The notes: generated from the sequence alone by a model not told the origin. A DNA stretch of 64,000 bases from Neoroseomonas lacus (GCF_014644535.1 NZ_BMKW01000016.1:80752-144751), one strand, 5' to 3'. Positions 1 to 9,445 are shown, counted from the first letter of the stretch. Numbers and translations: made by a program.

Positions 1-1735
1 CCTCCGGCAGGCGGATCTCAACGAAGAAGGCGCCCTGGTCCTCCTGCGGCAGGAAGCCGGTCGGCGTGATGCTGCCGACACCGACGATGCCGCCCATGAA
101 CAGCGCGAGCAGCGCGATCGAGACGATCGCCACGCGCACGAGCCGCGCGACGATGCCGGCATAGCCGTCCCGCACCCAGTCGATGCCGCGCGAGATGCGG
201 CCCATGATGCCCTTCTTCGGCCCATGATGCGGCTGCAGCAACACGCCGCACAACGCCGGGGAGAGCGTCAGCGCGTTGATCGCCGAGAAGAACATGCCGA
301 CCGAGACGGTGACCGCGAACTGGCGGAACAACTCGCCCGAGATGCCAGGAATGAAGGCGAGCGGCACGAAGACGGACAGCAACACCAGGGTGATGGCGAT
401 GATCGGCGCGGTGATGCCGTCCATCGCCTTCTTGGTGGCGTCCTTCACCGAAAGCGTGTGGTCGGCCTCCATCGTCGCCTCGACCGCCTCGACCACCACG
501 ATGGCGTCGTCCACCACGATGCCGATGGCGAGCACCATCGCCAGCAGCGAGACGGTGTTGGCCGAATACCCCATCGCGTTCAGCACGACGAAGGTCGCGA
601 TCAGGCTGACCGGGACGGCGATCAGCGGGATGATCGTCGCGCGGATCGAACCGAGGAACAGGAAGACGACCAGCACCACCAGCACGAAGGCCTCGATCAG
701 GGTCTTGATGACCTCATCGATGGTCAGCTTCACGAAGGTGGTGGTGTCGTAGACCACCGCGTATTCGAGGCCCTCGGGGAATCGCGAGGCGAGGTCGCTC
801 ATCGCCCGTGCCACGCCGTCGGCGGTGCCGACTGCATTGGCACCGGGGGCGAGGTAGATCTGGATGCCGATCGCATCCTGCCCGTTCAGCCTGGTGCCGA
901 CATCCTCGTTCCATGCGCCGAGCTCGATGCGCGCCACGTCGCGCACCCGCAGCACCGAGCCGTCGGGATTGGCGCGCACCACGATGTTGCCGAATTGGTC
1001 GGCGCTTTCGAGACGGCCGGTGGTGCGGATGTTGAGCTGGTACGACGTGTCGGTGCTGGCCGGCTGCGCGCCGACGCGACCGAGCGGCGCTACCTGATTC
1101 TGCGCGCGGATGGCGTTGACGATGTCGCCGGGCGTCAGGTTCAGCGCGGTCAGCCGGTCGGTCTGGAACCAGATGCGCATGGAATAGTCGCGCGCGCCGA
1201 ACATGATGGCGTCGCCGACGCCCGGCACGCGCTTTAGCACGTCCATCACGTTGATGGTCGCGTAGTTCGAGATGAACAGCGGGTCCTGCGCGCCCGTCGA
1301 CGAGCGCAGCGTCACCACCTGCAGCAGCGCGGAGGACTTCTTGCGCACGGCAAGCCCCTGGCGCTGCACTTCCTCGGGCAGCTGGGCGAGGGCCAGCTGC
1401 ACACGGTTGTTGACGTTGGTGGTGTTCTGGTCGGGATCGGTGCCGACGCGGAAGCTGATGGTCAGCGTGTAGGAGCCGTCATTGCCGCTGGTCGACCGCA
1501 TGTAGATCATGTTGTCGACGCCGTTGACCTGGCTCTCGATCGGCTGGGCGACCGTCGCCTCCACCACCTCGGCCGAGGCGCCCGGGTAATTCGCCGTCAC
1601 CGTCACCTGCGGCGGCACGATGTCGGGGAACTGCGCGACCGGGATCTGCCTCAGTGCCACCAGCCCGGCGATGGTCATGACGATGGCGATGACGATCGCG
1701 AGCCGCGGCCGGTCGACGAATACCTTGCTGATCAT
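1..1735 (-). CDS. RND multidrug efflux permease, HAE1/AcrB-like (3' end outside window)
   Basis: Inner-membrane proton-driven pump subunit of a tripartite efflux system. The first 578 residues are visible and the C-terminal part lies beyond the window edge. The start ATG at 1735 is followed by MISKVFVDRPRLAIVIAIV, the usual HAE1 opening with a cytoplasmic tip and TM1. The TM4 proton-relay aspartate pair is present at residues 409-410 in the context IVVDDAIVVVE, matching the paired aspartates of AcrB. The gene starts 4 bp after the stop of the adaptor gene on the same strand, so the two form one transcription unit. Substrate cannot be read from sequence. No TetR-type repressor gene is adjacent. 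Confidence 0.93.
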   Translation of the reverse strand, partial: MISKVFVDRPRLAIVIAIVMTIAGLVALRQIPVAQFPDIVPPQVTVTANYPGASAEVVEATVAQPIESQVNGVDNMIYMRSTSGNDGSYTLTISFRVGTDPDQNTTNVNNRVQLALAQLPEEVQRQGLAVRKKSSALLQVVTLRSSTGAQDPLFISNYATINVMDVLKRVPGVGDAIMFGARDYSMRIWFQTDRLTALNLTPGDIVNAIRAQNQVAPLGRVGAQPASTDTSYQLNIRTTGRLESADQFGNIVVRANPDGSVLRVRDVARIELGAWNEDVGTRLNGQDAIGIQIYLAPGANAVGTADGVARAMSDLASRFPEGLEYAVVYDTTTFVKLTIDEVIKTLIEAFVLVVLVVFLFLGSIRATIIPLIAVPVSLIATFVVLNAMGYSANTVSLLAMVLAIGIVVDDAIVVVEAVEATMEADHTLSVKDATKKAMDGITAPIIAITLVLLSVFVPLAFIPGISGELFRQFAVTVSVGMFFSAINALTLSPALCGVLLQPHHGPKKGIMGRISRGIDWVRDGYAGIVARLVRVAIVSIALLALFMGGIVGVGSITPTGFLPQEDQGAFFVEIRLPE

Positions 1736-1739
1736 GGGT

Positions 1740-2948
1740 TCAGCCGCCGCGCGGGGCGTTGGCGGGCACGGCGCCGGCCGGCGGTGGGGGTTCGTCGCGC
1801 GGCGTCACCGGCTGGCCGGGCCGGGCGCGCTGGGACCCTTCGACGATGATCAGCTGGCCAACCTCGAGCCCTTCCGTGATCACAACCTGTCCGGCAGGGC
1901 CGGGAGCGGTGGTCACGCGCTTGACCTCGACCTTGTTGTCGGCGCCGACCACCAGCACGAAGGCGCCCCGCTGGTCGACCTGCAGCGCCGCTTGCGGGAT
2001 CACGATGACCTCGGCCGGATTGGCCGCCTCGATCACCACCGAGATCGCCTGGCCATCCGTCAGCAACCGGTTCGGGTTGGGCAGCATGGCCTGCACCAGC
2101 ACCGAATCGGTCGAACGGTTGGCGGCGACATCGATGAATTCCAGCCGGCCGTTGGTGTCCATCAGCGCGCCATCGGGCAGCCGCGCACGAACCCTGATGC
2201 CGTCCTGCTGCAGGTTCGTGCCGGCCTGGCGAACACGCAGCAACTCGCGCTGCGTCACCGGGAAGGAGACGCGGATCGGGTCCTCGCGCACGATCGTCAC
2301 CAGCACGCCGGTATCGGGCCCCACCAGGTTGCCCGGGCTGATCGGCGAGCGGCCGGCGCGCCCGTCGAACGGCACGCGGATCTCGGTGTAGCCGAACTGG
2401 ATGCGCGCCAGGTCGAGCTGCGCGCGGGCGGCGTCGGCGCTGCCCTTGGCTTCGCCCTCGGCGGCGATGCGTTCATCGAGCGTCGATTGCGGGATGTTGT
2501 TGGTGCGCACCAGCTCGCGCCCGCGCGCCACCTGCAGGGAGGCATTGCGCAATTCGGCCTCGGCGCGTTCGAGCTGCGCCTGGCGCAGCGCCACCTCGGC
2601 GGCGAAGGGCGGCTGTTCGAGTGTGAACAGCAGGTCGCCCGCCTTCACCGGATCGCCTTCGGTGAAGTTGCGGCTGACCAGGAAGGCGGTGACGCGGGCG
2701 CGGATCTCGACCTTGTCGACCGCCTCGACCCGTCCGATGAACTCCGCCCCCTGGGAAATCGGCTGGCGCGCGACGCGGGTGACCATGACCGCCGGCGCCA
2801 TCGCCGATTGCTGCTGTGGTGGCGCCTGTTCCTTGCAGGCCGCGAGCGGCAGGGCCAAGGCTGCCGAGGCGCACAGGACCGTCAGAGTGACGCCCCTGCC
2901 ACGCTTGCTGCGCTGCTCGCACCGACCTTGCATGCACGTCATCCCCAA
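1740..2948 (-). CDS. RND efflux periplasmic adaptor (MFP/HlyD-like) lipoprotein
   Basis: Membrane-fusion subunit that links the RND permease downstream to an outer-membrane channel. It is 402 aa, normal for the AcrA/MexA family. The signal peptide ends in LPLAAC, with the lipidated cysteine at residue 38, so it should be a periplasmic lipoprotein. The barrel-sandwich (lipoyl-like) half containing VDKVEIRARVTAF comes next, then a hairpin of alternating A/L/E residues (about 115-185), then the second half with FDGRAGRSPISPGNLV, then beta-barrel and membrane-proximal domains. It is the first gene of the operon. The 239-bp gap to the divergent acyltransferase gene should hold both promoters, but I see no clear operator there. 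Confidence 0.92.
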   Translation of the reverse strand: MGMTCMQGRCEQRSKRGRGVTLTVLCASAALALPLAACKEQAPPQQQSAMAPAVMVTRVARQPISQGAEFIGRVEAVDKVEIRARVTAFLVSRNFTEGDPVKAGDLLFTLEQPPFAAEVALRQAQLERAEAELRNASLQVARGRELVRTNNIPQSTLDERIAAEGEAKGSADAARAQLDLARIQFGYTEIRVPFDGRAGRSPISPGNLVGPDTGVLVTIVREDPIRVSFPVTQRELLRVRQAGTNLQQDGIRVRARLPDGALMDTNGRLEFIDVAANRSTDSVLVQAMLPNPNRLLTDGQAISVVIEAANPAEVIVIPQAALQVDQRGAFVLVVGADNKVEVKRVTTAPGPAGQVVITEGLEVGQLIIVEGSQRARPGQPVTPRDEPPPPAGAVPANAPRGG

Positions 2949-3187
2949 AACCGATTTGCCCCAATGCTGCTCGCCCTACGCCAAGGCTCGCTGCGTCGCC
3001 AGCGCCTGAAGCGGACATGCATGCTGCGGACAGCCGTGCGCACTCTCGCATGCCACGGCGCCGGAAAGAAACTGCGGCGGCTCGCCGTTTCGATGGCGGC
3101 TCGACGACGCCTCGGCGGGTCCCGTTTCGCCTTGCGGGCGCGGCATGCTAGGGCCGAGCCCGTGAGCAACCCGTCCCGCCCCGCCCG

Positions 3188-3865
3188 ATGGCCAAGCGCC
3201 TGATCCGCCACCCCGCGGTGCAGGGGATGCTGGCGCGCCTGGTGGCGCTGTATCTGCGGTTCGTCTGGGCCACCACCCGCTGGACGCTGGTTGGCGAGGA
3301 GCACGCCCACCCCTTCCGCGACGCCCCGATGATCCTGGCCTTCTGGCATGAACGCCTGCCGCTCGCCACACTCGGCTGGCGGCTGCTGTCGCGCCGGGTG
3401 CCGCAGGCGGGTGGCCGGCGTGCCCAGGTGCTGATCTCGCGCCATCGCGACGGGCGGCTGATCGCCAATGCGGTGCGACCCTTCGGCATCGACGTGGTGC
3501 ACGCCTCCTCCTCCAAGGGGGGCGCTTCGGGATTGCGTGGGCTGCTGCGCATCCTGGCCGGTGGCGGCGTCGCCGTGATCACCCCCGACGGGCCGCGCGG
3601 GCCGGTGCGGGTGGCCGCCCCGGGCATCGCCCAACTGGCCGCGATGGCCGGCGTGCCCGTGCTGCCCTGTGCGGTCGCCTCGTCACGCATGCGGCTCGCC
3701 AGGTCATGGGACCGGATGCGGTTTCCACTGCCCTTCGCCCGCGGCATCGCCGTGGTCGGCGCGCCGATCGCGGTTGCGCGCGACGGCGCGGAGGCTGCAT
3801 TGCCAGCGATCGCAGCGGCCCTGAACGAAGCCTGCGCGCAGGCCGATGCGATGGCGGGGGCATGA
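3188..3865 (+). CDS. DUF374 / lysophospholipid acyltransferase family protein
   Basis: Putative acyl-chain transferase of the PlsC-like superfamily, 225 aa, probably membrane-associated. Visible family motifs are the AFWHERLPL block near residue 55, the HASSSKGGASGLRG block near residue 105 and the strongly conserved TPDGPRGPVR near residue 133. The ATG at 3188 is the only sensible start. It lies upstream of waaA and lpxK on the same strand, separated by a repeat element. DUF374 genes are often found beside lipid A and Kdo genes in alphaproteobacteria, so a role in lipid A or phospholipid acylation is likely but inferred. Confidence 0.8.
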   Translation: MAKRLIRHPAVQGMLARLVALYLRFVWATTRWTLVGEEHAHPFRDAPMILAFWHERLPLATLGWRLLSRRVPQAGGRRAQVLISRHRDGRLIANAVRPFGIDVVHASSSKGGASGLRGLLRILAGGGVAVITPDGPRGPVRVAAPGIAQLAAMAGVPVLPCAVASSRMRLARSWDRMRFPLPFARGIAVVGAPIAVARDGAEAALPAIAAALNEACAQADAMAGA

Positions 3866-3872
3866 GCGTGGC

Positions 3873-4126
3873 GGGCGGAATCCGAAGGAGCTTTGCCCCT
3901 CCAGTCCACTCCACCAAAGGCCCGGGGCCTTTGGAAACCGATACTTGGTACTGCGCGTCGCGTGCGGGACCAGTGGCAAGACTCCCCCCCATGCCCAATG
4001 CGACCGTTGTTCGCGAAGACGGCCCTCACAGCCCGGCGCCAGGTATTGGTGTCCAGAGGCCCCTAGACCTTTGGTGGGGGTGGTCCGGAGGGGGCAAAGC
4101 CCTCTCCGGTTCCGCCACGCGACGGC
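3873..4126. repeat. R1 intergenic inverted-repeat element, copy a
   Basis: Two facing arms (about 3873-3950 and 4040-4126) are imperfect reverse complements of each other. Each arm carries an AGGGGCAAAGCCCC-like stem, a CCACCAAAGG box, a GGCCTNNGGGCC-type stem and a GGACACC(G/A)ATAC tail. The space between the arms is unrelated unique sequence. The element fills the gap between the acyltransferase and waaA. The open frame running through it upstream of waaA is therefore not treated as coding. Confidence 0.8.
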
Positions 4127-4154
4127 ACGCGCGCCTCCAGGACTGGCGCCGCGC

Positions 4155-5528
4155 ATGACGCCCTTGGCCTGCGCCTGGCATTGGGCGGCGACGGCGGCGG
4201 CGCCGGTGCTGCCGGCCTATCTGAGTCGCCGCGTGCGTCGCGGCAAGGAAATCGGGCACCGCCTGCCCGAACGCTTCGGCCTTGGCGCGGTACGTCCCGA
4301 CGGCCCGCTGCTGTGGCTGCACGCCGCCAGCGTCGGCGAGACGCTATCGATCCTGCCGCTGCTCGACGCCCTGGGCCATGCCGCGCCGAGCCTGTCCTTC
4401 CTTATCACCACCGGCACCGTCACCTCGGCGACGTTGCTCGGCCGCCGGCTGCCTGCGGCGCTGGCGCCGCGCGTCGCGCATCGCTTCGTCCCGCTCGACG
4501 TGCCGCGCTGGGTCGGGCGCTTCCTGGATGGCTGGCGGCCGGATGCGGCGGTCTTCGTCGAATCCGAGCTATGGCCGAACCTGATCGCCGCCACGGCGCG
4601 CCGCCGCATCCCCCTCGTGCTGGTCAATGGGCGGATGACCGAGCGATCCGCCCGCTGGTGGCGCCGCTCGGCCGGTTTCGCCCGCAAGGTGCTGGCCCCC
4701 TTCGGCCTGGTGCTGGCGCAGACCGAGGCCGATTCGGCCCGCTTGCGGAGCCTCGGCGCGCCGGCGCAATGCTGGGGCAACCTGAAATACGCCGCGCCGC
4801 CGCTGCCGGTGGAGGCGGCCGAGTTCGACCGAATGCGCACGCTGCTCGACGGCCGCCCGGTCTGGCTTGCCGCCAGCACCCATCCGGGGGAGGAGGCGAT
4901 CATTCTCGCCGCCCATCGGCGCATCGCCGCGGATCATCCCGGCTTGCTAACCATCATCGTGCCGCGCCACCCCGAGCGTGGCGCCGACATCGCCGCCCTG
5001 GCCGCCCCGCTGGCGGTCGCCCGCCGCGCCGCCGGGCAGGACCCGACGCCCGAGACCGAGGTGCTGGTCGCCGACACCCTGGGCGAGCTCGGCCTGTTCT
5101 ATCGCCTGGCGGCGCTCGCCTTCATCGGCGGCTCGCTGGTGCCCCATGGCGGGCAGAATCCGCTCGAACCCGTGCGGCTCGGTTGCCCGGTGCTGCTCGG
5201 GCCGCATGACTGGAATTTCACCGAAATCGTCGGCCGGCTGGAGGCCGTGGGGGGTCTGACGCGCATCCCTCCAGGCGCCGATCGCACTGCCGCGCTGGCC
5301 GAGGCGGTTTCCAACATGCTAACGAGTCCGGACCGGGGGCGGGCTCAGGCCGAGGCCGCCGCCGGGGTGGCGGCCGAGGAGGCCGGGCTGCCCGAGCGGA
5401 TCGCCGCGGCATTGCTGCCGTTGCTGTCGCTGCGGGACGAGGCGGCGGCCGAACCGGGCAGCCGGATTATGGCGGGGTCGGAAACCTCCGGCCCGCCAGA
5501 CACAGGGATAGTGGACGACACGAACTGA
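4155..5528 (+). CDS. waaA: 3-deoxy-D-manno-octulosonic acid (Kdo) transferase
   Basis: Transfers Kdo from CMP-Kdo to lipid IVA on the cytoplasmic face of the inner membrane. It is 457 aa from the ATG at 4155, close to the usual family size. The open frame extends upstream to 3846, but that part is repeat R1-a and has no family similarity. The GT-B N-domain is visible as LWLHAASVGET near residue 55, FVESELWPN near residue 140 and LVNGRMTERSARWW. The C-domain shows the nucleotide-sugar segment GGSLVPHGGQNPLEP near residue 325. The stop overlaps the lpxK start (TGATG), indicating translational coupling. Confidence 0.95.
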   Translation: MTPLACAWHWAATAAAPVLPAYLSRRVRRGKEIGHRLPERFGLGAVRPDGPLLWLHAASVGETLSILPLLDALGHAAPSLSFLITTGTVTSATLLGRRLPAALAPRVAHRFVPLDVPRWVGRFLDGWRPDAAVFVESELWPNLIAATARRRIPLVLVNGRMTERSARWWRRSAGFARKVLAPFGLVLAQTEADSARLRSLGAPAQCWGNLKYAAPPLPVEAAEFDRMRTLLDGRPVWLAASTHPGEEAIILAAHRRIAADHPGLLTIIVPRHPERGADIAALAAPLAVARRAAGQDPTPETEVLVADTLGELGLFYRLAALAFIGGSLVPHGGQNPLEPVRLGCPVLLGPHDWNFTEIVGRLEAVGGLTRIPPGADRTAALAEAVSNMLTSPDRGRAQAEAAAGVAAEEAGLPERIAAALLPLLSLRDEAAAEPGSRIMAGSETSGPPDTGIVDDTN

Positions 5529-6517
5529 TGCGCGCTCCAGAGTTCTGGAGCGGCGGTGGCGGGGGGCTCGCGCCCATCCTGTTGTCGCCGTTCTCCGCCC
5601 TATATGCCGCCGCGACCGCCCGTCGCATGGCGCAACCCGGCTGGCAGGCGCCGATTCCGGTGATCTGCTGCGGCAATGCCACCGCCGGCGGCGCCGGCAA
5701 GACGACGGTCGCCCTCGACCTCGGGCGCCGCCTGGGCAATCGCGGCATCGGCGCGCATTTCCTGCTGCGCGGCTACGGCGGGCGGATCAAGGGTCCGGCC
5801 CGCGTCGACACCGCCCAGCATGACAGCACCGCGGTGGGCGACGAGGCACTGCTGCTCGCCGCCGAGCGCCCAACCTGGGTGGCCGCCGACCGCGCCGCTG
5901 GTGCGCGCGCCGCGATCGCCGCCGGCGCGCAGGCGATCGTGATGGATGACGGGCTGCAGAACCCGACGCTCGCCAAGGACCTCTCGCTGCTGGTGATCGA
6001 CGGTTCCTACGGCTTCGGCAATGGCCGGGTCATTCCCGCCGGGCCGCTGCGCGAACCGGTCGCCGCCGCCGCATCGCGCAGCAATGCGGCGATATTGATC
6101 GGCGAGGACGAAACCGGCGCCCTGGCCATGCTGCCGCCGGGCATGCCGGTGCTGCGCGCCCGGCTGAAGCCGGGGCCGGAGGCCGAACTGCTCGCCGGCC
6201 AGCCAGTGTTTGCCTTCTGCGGCATCGCCAATCCGCGCAAATTCTTCACGACCCTGCAGGAGGCCGGCGCCTTCCTGGCTGGCCGGCAATCCTATGCCGA
6301 CCACTACCCCTTCGATGAAGGCGACCTGCGCGACTTGCTGGCCGAGGCGGACCGGCTGCGCGCCACGCCGGTCACCACGCGCAAGGATTTCGTGCGCATC
6401 CCGCCAGCCTTCCGCAACCGGGTGACGGTGGTGACCGTGCAGCTGGAATGGGAAGAACCGGCGGCGATCGAGGGGTTGCTCGACCCCGCCGCCTCGCGGG
6501 TGCCGGTCCCGGCGTGA
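5528..6517 (+). CDS. lpxK: Tetraacyldisaccharide 4'-kinase
   Basis: Phosphorylates the 4' position of the lipid A disaccharide at the inner membrane. It is 329 aa, typical for LpxK. The first 30 residues form the membrane-associating helix. The P-loop GGAGKTT is at about residues 55-61 after VICCGNATA, followed by FLLRGYGGR. The Asp-rich block VMDDGLQNP is near residue 138 and the AFCGIANPRKFF segment is near residue 230. It overlaps the waaA stop by one base and clearly belongs to the same operon. Confidence 0.95.
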   Translation: MRAPEFWSGGGGGLAPILLSPFSALYAAATARRMAQPGWQAPIPVICCGNATAGGAGKTTVALDLGRRLGNRGIGAHFLLRGYGGRIKGPARVDTAQHDSTAVGDEALLLAAERPTWVAADRAAGARAAIAAGAQAIVMDDGLQNPTLAKDLSLLVIDGSYGFGNGRVIPAGPLREPVAAAASRSNAAILIGEDETGALAMLPPGMPVLRARLKPGPEAELLAGQPVFAFCGIANPRKFFTTLQEAGAFLAGRQSYADHYPFDEGDLRDLLAEADRLRATPVTTRKDFVRIPPAFRNRVTVVTVQLEWEEPAAIEGLLDPAASRVPVPA

Positions 6518-6527
6518 CGGCGGCGGC

Positions 6528-6839
6528 CGCGCCGCCCAAGGCGGCCGCTTTCACCGCGCGCCAGAGGTCACCCTTGTTCGTGGCGCCGACTGCATCGTCG
6601 CCCCGCATGGCGCGACGCTCGCGCATCTGCTGACGGCGCGGCCCGGCACGAAAGTGCCGGAACTGATGCCCGTCACGCCGGGTTGGCGGAACACGCGCTT
6701 CGCGATGGCACGGCCGTCGCGCATCGTCGGCCATCGCCATGTCCTGTGGCTGGAGCCCTCGCATGGCGCGCAGGAACGCTGGCAGGTCGACATCCCCGCC
6801 ATGCTGGACGCGCTGCGCGGTCTGCTCGCAACGGATTGA
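6528..6839 (+). pseudogene. C-terminal remnant of a GT61 (DUF563) glycosyltransferase
   Basis: The frame ending with the stop at 6837-6839 reads GADCIVAPHGATLAHLL, then TARPGTKVPELMPV, then a tail with RHVLWLEP and ERWQVDIPAMLDALRGLL. GT61 enzymes end their catalytic domain with just such a (D/S)xIVGPHGAGLxH...RPGxxVxEL block, so this is about the last 100 residues of such a protein. There is no upstream part. The frame runs straight into the end of lpxK, and the only start-like codon (GTG at 6654) lies after the conserved block. I read it as a 5'-deleted relic left beside lpxK. A deletion within the window assembly is the alternative. Confidence 0.55.
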
Positions 6840-6850
6840 CGCCTGGCGCG

Positions 6851-8005
6851 TCAGCCGCCCGGCCGTGGCGGCGTGCCGACCGTCGCCAGCGGCCGGGACA
6901 GCCATTGCGACACGAAGGTGGCCTCCCGTCGGCTGGCCTCGGCGATCGCCTCGATCGCCTCGGGGTAGTCCGGCTGCGTCACGGCCAGGTCGGGCCCGGC
7001 CTTCTCCTCGGCGGTATTGAGCCGCGGGATGGCCGGCGGGCGCGGAAAGCCGGTGTAGCGCGCGACGGCGTCGACGAAATCCTCCAGCGCATCGGCGCGC
7101 CCGAGCACGTAGCTGCGCGATTGCAGCGCCTCGCGCACCTCGCGCATCGCGGTGCCGCCGAACACCGTGCGCAGCTGCGCATTGACCGTGACATGGCGGA
7201 ACGGCGCCGAGCCACGGAAGGCCTCACCCAGCGTCAGCCCGCGGATGGCGACGTGCAGCGGGTGGTCCGTCGTCGCCCGGATGTAGTCGTAGAGCGAGAC
7301 GGTGCGCTTCACCGGGTCGCGGAACACCGCGAGGAACACGTTGTCGCGCACCGCCGCCGCGGCGGCCGCGTTGGTGACGTCGATATGCCCGGTGACCAGC
7401 AGGTAGCGGTGAAAGAAGGCGTGGTCGTCGCGCACAACCTTCACCAGCTCGCGCGGGCTGGTGTAGCAGACCAGGCTGCGGAACATCCGGTCGAAGACAC
7501 GGTTGAGGCTGGTGCCGGCGGTCTTGGGGATGTGCAGGAAGTGGTACAGCGGCACCAGCCGCGGCTCCAGGCTGAAGGGCAGCCGAAGCGCGCCATGGCC
7601 GGCCGGCTGGGGGGCGTCCTCGGCGGCGTCCGGCGCGGTCGGGCGCGAGAACCGCTTGCCCGCGCCATTCTTGAATTCCGGGCTGCGCATGACGAACAGC
7701 ATGAGGTCGACCGCGGTCATCGTCGCGGCGCGGAAGCGCGGGCCGAGGCCGACATCCTCCGGCGCGCGGCCGAGCAGCGCGCCGTAGATCGCTGCCACCT
7801 CCTCATCGGTGACAAGGCCGGGCGGCGCCGAGCCGGTCTCCGGCGGCCGCTGGCGCCGCTGCCATTCCGCCGAGGCGAGGATCTCGTTCAGCAGGACCTC
7901 GATGCTCTCCGCCGCCATCCGCGATTCGATGATCGCCTCGCTTTCGGGGTCCCGCCCGAGCAGCGCGCGATAGGCGTGAATGACGTCGTCGCGAACCAAA
8001 GCCAT
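6851..8005 (-). CDS. Sulfotransferase-family protein with two DUF4214-like repeats
   Basis: Predicted PAPS-dependent sulfotransferase, 384 aa from the ATG at 8005. The frame is open to 8050, but homology begins at ALVRDDVIHAYRALLGR. The N-terminal third has two copies of a short helical unit (VIHAYRALLGRDPES... and VAAIYGALLGRAPED...), as in DUF4214 modules. The catalytic part has the 5'-phosphosulfate loop FLHIPKTAGTSLNRVF near residue 160 and the 3'-phosphate site VFRDPVKRTVSLYDYIR near residue 235. The substrate, probably a glycan or polysaccharide, is unknown. The gene converges on the GT61 remnant, which would fit a lost surface-glycan locus. Confidence 0.75.
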   Translation of the reverse strand: MALVRDDVIHAYRALLGRDPESEAIIESRMAAESIEVLLNEILASAEWQRRQRPPETGSAPPGLVTDEEVAAIYGALLGRAPEDVGLGPRFRAATMTAVDLMLFVMRSPEFKNGAGKRFSRPTAPDAAEDAPQPAGHGALRLPFSLEPRLVPLYHFLHIPKTAGTSLNRVFDRMFRSLVCYTSPRELVKVVRDDHAFFHRYLLVTGHIDVTNAAAAAAVRDNVFLAVFRDPVKRTVSLYDYIRATTDHPLHVAIRGLTLGEAFRGSAPFRHVTVNAQLRTVFGGTAMREVREALQSRSYVLGRADALEDFVDAVARYTGFPRPPAIPRLNTAEEKAGPDLAVTQPDYPEAIEAIAEASRREATFVSQWLSRPLATVGTPPRPGG

Positions 8006-8122
8006 GCGTGATCTCTGTGCCGTGAGCGGCAGGGGCAGTTTACGCGCCATTGGCTATCGGGCTCAACGCGGCTGCCCTAGCATTCCGCCAAAGGGCCTTT
8101 CGCGGGCCCGGGTTGCAGGGGA

Positions 8123-9268
8123 GTGGGACGGTTGAATCTGCCGCTGGAAGGTGTCCGCGTCATCGAGGTGGGCCAGGCCTTGGCCGGGCCTCTTGCCGGG
8201 GCGATCATGGCCGACATGGGCGCCGACGTGATCAAGGTCGAAAAGCCCGATGGCGGCGACGATGCGCGCGGCTGGGGGCCTCCCTTCTCGGATGACGGCG
8301 TCACCTCGCTGTATTTCCACAGCCAGAATCGCAACAAGCGTTCCATCACGCTCGACCTGAAGAAGGCCGAGGATGTCGAGGCGCTGCACCGCCTGTGCGA
8401 GACCGCCGACATCCTGATCCAGAACCTGCGCCCTGGCGTGGTCGATGAGATCGGTATCGGCCCGGCGACGATGCTCGAACGGCATCCGCGGCTGGTCTAT
8501 TGCTCGATCTGGGCCTTTGGCGCGACCGGGCCGATGCGGATGAAGCCGGGCTTCGACCCGCTGCTGCAGGCCTATGGCGGCATGATGAGCGTGACCGGCC
8601 GGCCGCAGGACCCGCCGACCTTCTGCGGCGCCTCGATCAACGACAAGGGCACCGGCATGTTCTGCGTGATCGGCGCACTCGGCGCGCTGCGCCGGCGCGA
8701 CATCACGGGCAAGGGCTGCCTGGTCGATACTTCGCTGTTCGAGACGGCGGTTCATTGGGTCGAGGGCCAGGTCAACAATCACATCGCCACCGGGGACATC
8801 CCGCAGCGCCACGGCACGGGTGGCGCGGTGATCGTGCCGTATCAGGTGTTCGACTGCGCCGACCGGCCGATGTGCCTGGCCGCCGGCAATGACCGGCTGT
8901 GGGCGCGCTGCGCGACCGTGCTGGGGCACCCGGAATGGGCGAGCGACGAACGCTTCGCCAAGGGTGCCGCGCGGGTGCGCAACAAGCCGGTGCTGATCCC
9001 GCTGATCGCCGCGGTGCTGGCCACACGCCCGCGCGACGCATGGATCGCGGCCCTGGAGGCGGCGGGCGTGCCCTGCGCGCCGGTCAATGACATCGGCGAG
9101 GTAGCGGCGAGCGAGCAATTCGCCGCCATCGACATCATGCAGGACCTGCCCGGCAGCGGGCCGCGGGTGGTCGGGCTGCCGATCTCCTTCGATGGCGAAA
9201 GGCCGCGATCGGCGCGCGGCGCGCCGCGACTTGGCGAGCACAATGCCGAGGTATTGGGGCTGAGCTGA
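8123..9268 (+). CDS. CaiB/BaiF family (class III) CoA-transferase
   Basis: Moves CoA between acyl-CoA and a free carboxylate through an aspartyl-CoA thioester. It is 381 aa, as in formyl-CoA transferase and relatives. The start is GTG 8123, immediately after a GCAGGGGA Shine-Dalgarno stretch. The N-terminal Rossmann segment reads GVRVIEVGQALAGPLAG, then MGADVIKVEKPDGGD. The likely catalytic residue is Asp174 in GASINDKGTG. The C-terminal return segment ARDAWIAALEAAGVPCAPVND is typical. It stands alone with no adjacent dehydrogenase or lyase, so the acyl substrate is not assignable. Confidence 0.88.
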   Translation: MGRLNLPLEGVRVIEVGQALAGPLAGAIMADMGADVIKVEKPDGGDDARGWGPPFSDDGVTSLYFHSQNRNKRSITLDLKKAEDVEALHRLCETADILIQNLRPGVVDEIGIGPATMLERHPRLVYCSIWAFGATGPMRMKPGFDPLLQAYGGMMSVTGRPQDPPTFCGASINDKGTGMFCVIGALGALRRRDITGKGCLVDTSLFETAVHWVEGQVNNHIATGDIPQRHGTGGAVIVPYQVFDCADRPMCLAAGNDRLWARCATVLGHPEWASDERFAKGAARVRNKPVLIPLIAAVLATRPRDAWIAALEAAGVPCAPVNDIGEVAASEQFAAIDIMQDLPGSGPRVVGLPISFDGERPRSARGAPRLGEHNAEVLGLS

Positions 9269-9286
9269 GCGTCAGCCGAACGGCGT

Positions 9287-9352
9287 GGCGCGGCCCCTCA
9301 AGACCACCCCGCCATTGGGTGCCCATCGGCTCGGGGCCTTTGGCTTGCCGTC
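9287..9352. repeat. Degenerate single arm of repeat R1
   Basis: The short gap between the CoA-transferase and the zincin gene contains GCGGCCCCTC, then ACCACCCCGCCA, then a GGGGCCTTTGG box. These occur in the same order as in an R1 arm, but the pairing is damaged. I see nothing else in the 177-bp gap. Confidence 0.4.
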
Positions 9353-9445
9353 ATCTGGTGCGGGGCGCGGTCGTCGGCCTGCGTGCGCGCGGGCGGATTG
9401 GTGCGCGTCGCCTGGTGGCGGGCCTGAGGGGGCGTCGGGCGGCGC

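Noticed and set aside
224..1237. Long plus-strand open frame (337 codons) across the RND permease
   Set aside because: It is antisense to a clear RND transporter frame. Its composition (His/Arg/Gly/Asp) is that of a GC-rich shadow frame.
6683..8011. 442-codon plus-strand open frame opposite the sulfotransferase
   Set aside because: No domain or motif, and strongly skewed Arg/His composition. The minus strand has both sulfotransferase motifs.
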